NCBI GenBank assembly: GCA_964651445.1
Contig: CAZYYW010000040.1
Span: 1 to 18,715, forward strand
From: GCA-2746365 sp964651445
GTDB lineage: Bacteria; Pseudomonadota; Gammaproteobacteria; SZUA-229
Reading direction: 5' to 3'
DNA length: 18,715 bases
Below are positions 13,859-18,715 of this stretch, in pieces. Under the pieces are notes generated by a model. The model had not been told where the DNA came from. It ran no database searches and saw only the letters and a program-made list of their open reading frames with translations. The first letter of the stretch is position 1. Every line of letters begins with the position of its first letter. Both the position numbers and the translations under genes were made by a program.

Positions 13859-13895
13859 AAAGACAAGCGGTCTTTCGTAGTGATCGCCACTGGAG
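13859..13895 (+). promoter_or_regulatory. probable thrS translational operator mimicking a tRNA-Thr anticodon arm
   Basis: GCGGTC (13867-13872) pairs with GATCGC (13882-13887), followed by a U-U closure and a 7-base loop UUCGUAG (13874-13880) that places CGU, a Thr anticodon, exactly at anticodon positions 34-36, with U at 33 and A at 37. The ribosome binding site GGAG (13892-13895) follows directly. E. coli ThrRS is known to repress its own mRNA by binding such tRNA-like arms. A competing hairpin (13859-13864 with 13870-13875) overlaps the left arm and could allow switching. Confidence 0.6.
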
Positions 13896-13900
13896 AAAAT

Positions 13901-15838
13901 ATGCCACCGAATAATCTCGTTGTTACCTTGCCTGATGGAAGTCAGCGCTCTTTTGATGCACCTCTAACAGTGATGGATGTCGCCAGCGATATCGGCCCCG
14001 GTCTTGCCAAAGCGACATTGGCAGGGCGTGTAAACGGCGAACTGGTTGACGCTTCTTTCGTTATCAAAGATGATGCCGAGCTTGCCATCATTACTTCAAA
14101 AAATGAAGAAGCACTGGAGCTGATGCGTCACGACGCAGCACATGTGATGGCGCAGGCTGTACAGGAATTGTTCCCCGGCACTCAGGTGACCATTGGCCCT
14201 GCCATCGAGAACGGTTTTTATTATGATTTTGCGCGCGAACAGCCGTTTACCGATACCGATCTGAAAGTTATCGAAGATCGTATGCGTGAAATCGTCAAAC
14301 GTGATCTACCGATAGTGCGCGAAGTGCTTGATCGTGATGCAGCGATCAAGCTTTTTAGTGACATTGGTGAAGACTATAAAGTCGAAATCATCAAAGACAT
14401 CATTCCAGAAGACGAAGAAGTGTCTATTTACCGTCAGGGTGAGTGGTTTGACGTCTGTCGTGGGCCGCATATGCCCAGCACCGGCAAACTGGGTAAGGGT
14501 TTTAAATTGATGAAAGTCGCCGGTGCCTATTGGCGTGGTGATTCAGACAACGAAATGCTGACGCGTGTGTACGGTACAGCATGGCCAGATAAAAAACAGT
14601 TGAATGCGTATTTGCACCAATTGGAAGAGGCTGAAAAGCGTGACCACCGTAAATTGGCAAAAAAGCTGGACTTCTTTCATATGCAAGAAGAAGCACCGGG
14701 CATGGTGTTCTGGCATGAAAAAGGCTGGTCAATCTACCTGACAGTGCAAAATTACATTCGTGAGAAACTTCGCCAGCACGACTATCAAGAAATAAATACC
14801 CCGCAGATTGTTGATCGCACGCTATGGGAAAAATCAGGTCACTGGGACAAATTTGGCGACATGATGTTTACCACGCATTCAGAAAGCCGTGATTATGCGA
14901 TTAAACCCATGAACTGCCCTTGCCATATACAGGTGTTCAATCAGGGGCTAAAGAGCTACCGTGACCTACCATTGCGTCTGGCGGAATTTGGCTCCTGCCA
15001 TCGCAACGAGCCATCCGGTACTTTGCATGGTCTGATGCGGGTAAGAAATTTTGTGCAGGACGATGCCCATATATTTTGTACTGAAGACCAGCTACAGGAT
15101 GAAGTCTCCGCTTTTATCGACTTGGTCTACGAAGTTTATGAGGATTTTGGCTTTACCGACATAAAAGTAGCGCTATCGACGCGTCCGGAAAAACGTGTCG
15201 GCGAAGATGCTTCCTGGGATAAAGCTGAAAAAGCACTGGAAGTCGCGTTGGACAATAAAAAACTGGACTGGAAACTGCAACCGGGAGAGGGTGCCTTTTA
15301 CGGACCGAAGATAGAATTTGTGCTCAGAGACTGTCTCGGGCGTGAATGGCAGTGTGGTACCATGCAGGTTGATTTTTCCATGCCGGGGCGTCTGGATGCG
15401 CAATATATTGCAGCCGATGACAGCAAGCAAACGCCGGTGATGTTGCATCGCGCAATATTGGGTTCATTTGAGCGATTTGTGGGCATTTTGATCGAAGAAC
15501 ATGAAGCAAAATTTCCACTCTGGTTGGCACCCGTTCACGCCGTAATTCTCAATATTACTGACAAACAGGCCGAATTTGCCAAAAAAATGCAAAAAAGTCT
15601 CCTTTCTCAAGGATTTAAGGTCGAATTGGACTTGAGAAATGAGAAGGTAGGATATAAAATTCGCGAGCACATTTTACAGCGAGTTCCCTATATGCTGGTT
15701 ATCGGTGATCGGGAGCTCGAAAATAACACAGTGGCGGTACGCACGCGAAGCGGTGAAGACTTAGGAACTATGTCGATTGATGACGTAGCGAGTCGGTTTT
15801 CATCGGAGATCGCTTGTCGTGGTCGTGCTGTTTTATGA
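13901..15838 (+). CDS. thrS: threonyl-tRNA synthetase
   Basis: Charges tRNA-Thr and edits mis-attached serine. 645 residues from the ATG at 13901, chosen for the GGAG 5 bases upstream; an in-frame GTG at 13880 lies inside the operator and is unlikely. Order: N-terminal TGS domain (L-P-D-G-S-Q-R), editing domain with H-D-A-A-H and the C-R-G-P-H motif, class II catalytic core, and C-terminal anticodon domain. Zinc ligands C339, H390 and H516 each sit five residues after their E. coli counterparts (334, 385, 511). M-N-C-P-C-H replaces the E. coli M-N-C-P-G-H, a variation also known in other gammaproteobacteria as far as I recall. First gene of thrS-infC-rpmI-rplT-pheS-pheT. Confidence 0.97.
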   Translation: MPPNNLVVTLPDGSQRSFDAPLTVMDVASDIGPGLAKATLAGRVNGELVDASFVIKDDAELAIITSKNEEALELMRHDAAHVMAQAVQELFPGTQVTIGPAIENGFYYDFAREQPFTDTDLKVIEDRMREIVKRDLPIVREVLDRDAAIKLFSDIGEDYKVEIIKDIIPEDEEVSIYRQGEWFDVCRGPHMPSTGKLGKGFKLMKVAGAYWRGDSDNEMLTRVYGTAWPDKKQLNAYLHQLEEAEKRDHRKLAKKLDFFHMQEEAPGMVFWHEKGWSIYLTVQNYIREKLRQHDYQEINTPQIVDRTLWEKSGHWDKFGDMMFTTHSESRDYAIKPMNCPCHIQVFNQGLKSYRDLPLRLAEFGSCHRNEPSGTLHGLMRVRNFVQDDAHIFCTEDQLQDEVSAFIDLVYEVYEDFGFTDIKVALSTRPEKRVGEDASWDKAEKALEVALDNKKLDWKLQPGEGAFYGPKIEFVLRDCLGREWQCGTMQVDFSMPGRLDAQYIAADDSKQTPVMLHRAILGSFERFVGILIEEHEAKFPLWLAPVHAVILNITDKQAEFAKKMQKSLLSQGFKVELDLRNEKVGYKIREHILQRVPYMLVIGDRELENNTVAVRTRSGEDLGTMSIDDVASRFSSEIACRGRAVL

Positions 15839-15879
15839 CTATTTATTTTTATAGCCGCACCATTTAGAGGAATAAAACT

Positions 15880-16404
15880 ATCGCCGCACCAAAAAAGACG
15901 CGCATAAATAGCGACATCACTTATCCTGAAGTACGGGTTATTGACCATGAAGGTGAACAACTCGGAATCATGACAAGCGGCGAGGCGCTAGCAAAAGCCA
16001 AAGGTGTGTCATTGGATTTAGTGGAAGTTTCGCCTAATGCGGAACCGCCTGTTTGTCGAATTATGGATTTTGGCAAATACCGGTTTGAAAACAGTAAGAA
16101 AAAGCAGGGCGCGAAAAAGAAACAACGTCGCACCCAGGTAAAAGAAATTAAGTTTCGTCCTCGTACCGAGGTTGGTGACTATAAGGTCAAGCTGAGTAAG
16201 CTAACGAAATTTCTTGAGAGTGGTGATAAAACCAAGGTTACCATGCGATTCCGAGGGCGTGAGTTTGCGCATCAGGAACTGGGTATGCAATTGTTGAAAC
16301 GAGTAGTGGCCGATTTAGAAGAAATTGCCAACGTTGAGCAAATGCCTGGCATGGAAGGCCGCCAGATGGTGATGGTTTTAGGACCAAAGAAAACCAATAA
16401 ATAG
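15880..16404 (+). CDS. infC: translation initiation factor IF-3, non-canonical ATC start
   Basis: Keeps ribosomal subunits apart and checks the start codon-initiator tRNA pairing on the 30S subunit. From ATC at 15880 the protein is 174 residues and includes the expected N-terminus (A-A-P-K-K-T-R-I-N-S-D-I). Beginning at the first in-frame ATG (15970) would delete about 30 conserved residues. AGAGG (15866-15870) is suitably placed for ATC. Rare AUU/AUC/AUA starts in infC let IF3 repress its own synthesis, so the codon is itself regulatory. Motifs seen: P-N-A-E-P-P-V-C-R-I-M-D, K-E-I-K-F-R-P, R-F-R-G-R-E, and the lysine-rich linker near 75-90. A 9-base direct repeat GCCGCACCA (15854-15862 and 15883-15891) flanks the ribosome binding site. 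Confidence 0.95.
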   Translation: MAAPKKTRINSDITYPEVRVIDHEGEQLGIMTSGEALAKAKGVSLDLVEVSPNAEPPVCRIMDFGKYRFENSKKKQGAKKKQRRTQVKEIKFRPRTEVGDYKVKLSKLTKFLESGDKTKVTMRFRGREFAHQELGMQLLKRVVADLEEIANVEQMPGMEGRQMVMVLGPKKTNK

Positions 16405-16412
16405 CACAAAAC

Positions 16413-16456
16413 TGTGTCGCTATGGTTAGACGCTTTTTGTCGTAACCTAAAACACA
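16413..16456 (+). promoter_or_regulatory. folded leader before rpmI, candidate L20 operator
   Basis: GGTTAGAC (16424-16431) pairs with GTCGTAACC (16439-16447, one bulged G) around GCTTTTT, and an outer TGTGT/ACACA stem (16413-16417 with 16452-16456) encloses it. L20 represses rpmI-rplT by binding mRNA structures upstream of rpmI in E. coli. Position fits, but no detailed match to the E. coli structure was checked. Confidence 0.4.
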
Positions 16457-16490
16457 AGAACATAAAGCATTTAGATTTTGGAGAAGGCAC

Positions 16491-16688
16491 ATGCCTAAGA
16501 TGAAAACAAACCGCGGAGCTGCAAAGCGTTTTCGCAAGAACGGTTCCGGCGGATTTAAACGCGGTAAGTCACATCGTCGTCATATTTTGACCAAGAAGAG
16601 CACCAAGCGTAAACGTCATTTACGTGACGATGCAATGGTGCATGCAAACGACAAGAAAATGATTAAACGACTGTTACCGTACGTATAG
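16491..16688 (+). CDS. rpmI: 50S ribosomal protein L35
   Basis: 65 residues, strongly basic, with the family start M-P-K-M-K-T-N-R-G-A-A-K-R-F and the H-I-L-T-K-K and K-R-x-R-H-L segments typical of L35, a small protein of the large ribosomal subunit. GGAGAAGG just before the ATG is a good ribosome binding site. It lies between infC and rplT as in most bacteria, and its translation is normally tied to L20 control. Confidence 0.97.
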   Translation: MPKMKTNRGAAKRFRKNGSGGFKRGKSHRRHILTKKSTKRKRHLRDDAMVHANDKKMIKRLLPYV

Positions 16689-16756
16689 CCAAACAGCAAT
16701 ATTTGTTGTCGGTCATTCGTTAAACCATAGAAATTCAAGTAATAGAGTAAAGAGCA

Positions 16757-17116
16757 ATGCCAAGAGTAAAAAGAGGCGTACAAGCCAGAGCTAAACACAA
16801 AAAAGTTTTAGCCAAAGCAAAAGGTTATTACGGTGCACGTAGTCGTGTTTATCGTGTAGCGCATCAAGCCGTTATTAAAGCCGGTCAATATGCTTACCGT
16901 GACCGTCGGGTTAAAAAACGACTATTCCGTTCATTATGGATTATACGCATTAATGCAGCAGCGGCTGAGTGCGGTATTTCGTACAGCCGTTTAATTAATG
17001 GCCTGACAAAAGCAGAAGTCGCTATCGACCGTAAAGTATTAGCTGATTTAGCTATTCACGATATGACCGCTTTTACAAAAATAGCGGATAAAGCCAAAGC
17101 TGCACTCGCTGCCTAA
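16757..17116 (+). CDS. rplT: 50S ribosomal protein L20
   Basis: 119 residues with the conserved start P-R-V-K-R-G-V-Q-A-R-A-K-H-K-K and body motif G-Y-Y-G-A-R-S-R-V-Y-R-V-A. L20 is needed early in 50S assembly and represses its own operon in E. coli. The basic N-terminal extension and the globular C-terminal domain (about 60-119, with I-N-A-A-A-A-E-C-G-I-S-Y-S) are intact. Its usual partner rpmI lies 68 bases upstream. Confidence 0.97.
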   Translation: MPRVKRGVQARAKHKKVLAKAKGYYGARSRVYRVAHQAVIKAGQYAYRDRRVKKRLFRSLWIIRINAAAAECGISYSRLINGLTKAEVAIDRKVLADLAIHDMTAFTKIADKAKAALAA

Positions 17117-17168
17117 GCAGTGCCTGCCTGTCAGGGTTAACCCTGTACAAACTGGCTTATACAGTAAC

Positions 17169-17195
17169 AAAGGGGAAGTGCGCTTCCCTTTTTTT
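17169..17195 (+). terminator. hairpin with T-run after rplT
   Basis: A 10-bp stem (17169-17178 with 17183-17192, one G-T) around TGCG, continuing into a T-run at 17189-17195. It looks like a full terminator between rplT and pheS, or an attenuator. No Phe-rich leader peptide was seen. A separate 14-bp palindrome, CAGGGTTAACCCTG, lies at 17132-17145. Confidence 0.75.
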
Positions 17196-17214
17196 ATGTG
17201 AATTGGAAAAGGAT

Positions 17215-17297
17215 TTTTGCCGCGAAGCACGCAAAGAGCGCGAAAAAATCTTTTTTTCTGAAAGAATTTTGCGCCTTTTGCGTGCTTCGCGGCAAAA
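17215..17297. repeat. long palindromic element with 9-base-unit arms (copy 2)
   Basis: 27-base arms (17215-17241 and 17271-17297) pair with the outer 21 bases perfect and two mismatches further in. They read as units CGCGAAGCA, CGCAAAGAG, CGCGAAAAA, closely related to the ybaB-recR copy at 6364-6441 (which has CGCGAAGAA first). It sits in the 290-base gap between rplT and pheS. No flanking duplication is seen. Confidence 0.9.
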
Positions 17298-17320
17298 TAT
17301 TTTTTCAGTGCCTTATTTCT

Positions 17321-17346
17321 CAGTGGGTTAAATCAGTGGGTTAAAT
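17321..17346. repeat. tandem 13-bp duplication upstream of pheS
   Basis: CAGTGGGTTAAAT occurs twice without a gap (17321-17333, 17334-17346). The exactness suggests a recent slippage duplication or a pair of protein-binding half sites near the likely pheS promoter region, which has no consensus -35. Confidence 0.7.
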
Positions 17347-17406
17347 AAGGCTGTGAAATCATAACAAACAAATATAAAGTAATACTCTAAATACGGGAAT
17401 TGAAGC

Positions 17407-18423
17407 GTGGATTTACAAAAGTTAACCGCAGAGGCACTGACAACAATCAATGCGGCCGACAATCTGGAGATTTTGGATCAAGTTCGTGTTGATTACCTAG
17501 GCAAAAAAGGCGAGCTGACTTCACTGCTAAAAACATTGGGCAAACTGCCGGCAGAAGAAAGAAAAAGCGCTGGTCAGGCTATCAACAATGCCAAACGTGA
17601 AGTGCAGCAAGCCATTGAGCAGCGTAAAACTGCGCTAGAAGTTGAGAAATTAAACGCGCGTTTAGTCAGCGAAAAAATTGATGTTAGTTTGCCCGGTCGT
17701 GGTCAGCAAGCGGGTGGTTTGCACCCGGTGACAAAAACCATGGCACGTATCGAAAACCTGTTCTCGCGCCTGGGCTTCACCGTCGAGCAAGGGCCTGAGA
17801 TCGAAGATGATTTTCATAACTTCGAAGCCTTGAATATCCCGTCACATCACCCCGCACGTGCCATGCACGATACTTTTTATTTCGACGCGAATACCTTGCT
17901 GCGCACCCACACATCGCCGGTGCAAGTTCGCCACATGGAAAACAATAAACCACCGTTGCGAATTATTGCACCGGGTCGCGTTTATCGTTGTGACTCCGAC
18001 TTAACGCACACCCCGATGTTTCATCAAGTAGAAGGTTTACTGGTGGATGAAAATGTTAGCTTTGCTGATCTTATGGGTACATTGGCCGATTTTCTAAAGC
18101 AATTTTTCGAAGATGATAATTTGCAGACGCGTTTTCGTCCCTCCTATTTCCCCTTCACCGAACCGTCTTCCGAGGTCGATATTCAATGTGTCATGTGTGC
18201 CGGTGAAGGTTGCCGCGTGTGTGGCCAAACCGGTTGGTTAGAAGTATTGGGCTGCGGTATTGTGCACCCTAAAGTATTTGAATCAGCCGGTATCGATACG
18301 GAAAAATATACAGGTTATGCCTTTGGCATGGGCGTCGAGCGTTTGGCGATGTTGCGTTACGGTGTCAACGATTTACGCTTGTTCTTTGAAAATGATATTA
18401 AATTTTTACAGCAGTTTAGTTAA
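17407..18423 (+). CDS. pheS: phenylalanyl-tRNA synthetase alpha subunit
   Basis: The catalytic subunit of the alpha2-beta2 enzyme. 338 residues from a GTG at 17407, which gives the family's usual length; no ATG lies nearby in frame upstream. An N-terminal coiled coil (about 1-90) binds tRNA. Motif 2 region: R-I-I-A-P-G-R-V-Y-R-C-D, H-T-P-M-F-H-Q-V-E-G. Motif 3: G-M-G-V-E-R-L-A-M-L-R-Y-G. Residues 258-270 hold C-V-M-C-A-G-E-G-C-R-V-C-G, two C-x2-C pairs that form a likely zinc-binding insert absent from E. coli PheS but familiar from other bacteria. An inserted repeat element separates it from pheT, touching the stop codon. Confidence 0.96.
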   Translation: MDLQKLTAEALTTINAADNLEILDQVRVDYLGKKGELTSLLKTLGKLPAEERKSAGQAINNAKREVQQAIEQRKTALEVEKLNARLVSEKIDVSLPGRGQQAGGLHPVTKTMARIENLFSRLGFTVEQGPEIEDDFHNFEALNIPSHHPARAMHDTFYFDANTLLRTHTSPVQVRHMENNKPPLRIIAPGRVYRCDSDLTHTPMFHQVEGLLVDENVSFADLMGTLADFLKQFFEDDNLQTRFRPSYFPFTEPSSEVDIQCVMCAGEGCRVCGQTGWLEVLGCGIVHPKVFESAGIDTEKYTGYAFGMGVERLAMLRYGVNDLRLFFENDIKFLQQFS

Positions 18424-18425
18424 TC

Positions 18426-18651
18426 GGGTCTATGCCACATTGAGTGGACAAGATAATAGACACAGAGACCACAGAGGTCACAGAGCGTGTTTAAAGTTAA
18501 CACGACTACTACAGCAGCAGGGTTGCTGATAAACCTCAATAGCATCAAGATTGGTGAATCTATTAAACGTTATAAACGATAACTCTGTGACCTCTGTGGT
18601 CTCTGTGTCTATAAAAAATAACTGTATACCCACTCGATATGGCATAGACAC
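18426..18651. mobile_element. MITE-like nested inverted-repeat element between pheS and pheT
   Basis: The outer terminal repeats at 18428-18447 and 18630-18649 match over 20 bases with two differences (GTCTATGCCACA... against ...TGGCATAGAC). Inside lies a perfect 30-bp inverted repeat (18456-18485 with 18583-18612) built of 9-base units CACAGAGAC, CACAGAGGT, CACAGAGCG, around a 97-base centre. Both sides carry the direct repeat AGTTAATC (18418-18425 and 18652-18659), which looks like an 8-bp target-site duplication. The left copy contains the pheS stop codon TAA. There is no transposase gene, so it would need to be moved in trans. The short duplication could arise by chance, so mobile origin is likely but not proven. 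Confidence 0.7.
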
Positions 18652-18693
18652 AGTTAATCATTTGCGGATGAGTTTTTTAAAGAGTATTGGTGT

Positions 18694-18715
18694 ATGAAAT
18701 TTAGCGAACAATGGT
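18694..18715 (+). CDS. pheT: phenylalanyl-tRNA synthetase beta subunit, 5' end only
   Basis: The window ends seven codons into a gene starting M-K-F-S-E-Q-W, almost identical to the E. coli PheT start M-K-F-S-E-L-W. It is the expected next gene after pheS. The spacing from pheS is 270 bases instead of the usual few tens because of the inserted element. Confidence 0.93.

Noticed and set aside
14909..14926. Cys in place of Gly in the ThrS zinc-site motif (M-N-C-P-C-H)
   Set aside because: I recall the same form in ThrS of other gammaproteobacteria, and all three zinc ligands are conserved, so it is probably normal variation.
18133..18240. Two C-x2-C pairs in PheS considered as an unusual insertion
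   Set aside because: Similar cysteine-rich inserts are familiar in PheS from many bacteria, and the flanking motifs align normally.

Overview
The window looks like the chromosome of a gammaproteobacterium, with an accessory segment at its left end. The evidence is gene order and protein character: SRP RNA-dnaX-ybaB-recR in one block and thrS-infC-rpmI-rplT-pheS-pheT in another, both standard gammaproteobacterial arrangements, with proteins close to their E. coli relatives in length and active-site spacing. Two signal-peptide DUF302 proteins, one fused to a two-haem cytochrome c, suggest a respiring free-living bacterium. I cannot name the genus.

Layout. Bases 1 to about 2720 are accessory and, after base 671, visibly AT-rich. 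First come a truncated possible DNA-binding gene, a small coiled-coil gene coupled to it, and an unknown 101-residue gene. A tight three-gene operon follows (830-2574): a TIGR04255-like protein, a protein with one membrane segment, and a HEPN-domain protein, ending in a terminator. This is the best candidate for an undescribed, probably defence or toxin-antitoxin type, system. It faces the 3' end of a tRNA-Ser(GGA) gene, the usual docking point of integrating elements. The core resumes with hemC (minus strand), then divergent SRP RNA, dnaX, ybaB, recR and, from its own promoter, a HIT-family hydrolase gene. A cytochrome c/DUF302 pair (7706-9204) converges on a minus-strand partner-switching module (9335-12085: Cache-HAMP-PP2C phosphatase, RsbW-type kinase, STAS antagonist). 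Next are a structured 494-bp gap, a serine/threonine-rich lipoprotein gene on the minus strand, and a promoter driving a tRNA-like remnant, tRNA-Val(GAC) and probably thrS. The translation operon then runs off the right edge in pheT.

Regulation can be read in several places. A stem-loop that mimics a Thr(CGU) anticodon arm sits just before the thrS ribosome binding site. infC starts with the non-canonical codon ATC, typical of IF3 self-control. A folded leader lies before rpmI, where L20 control is usual, and a strong hairpin with a T-run follows rplT.

The most distinctive non-coding feature is a set of intergenic elements built from short tandem units. Three hairpins have arms made of 9-base units (6364-6441, 17215-17297, 18456-18612), one inverted array has 7-base units (9209-9333), and one direct array has four 15-base units (7587-7646). 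The copy between pheS and pheT sits inside a larger inverted-repeat element with an 8-bp direct repeat on each side, which looks like a target-site duplication of a MITE-like element inserted right at the pheS stop codon.
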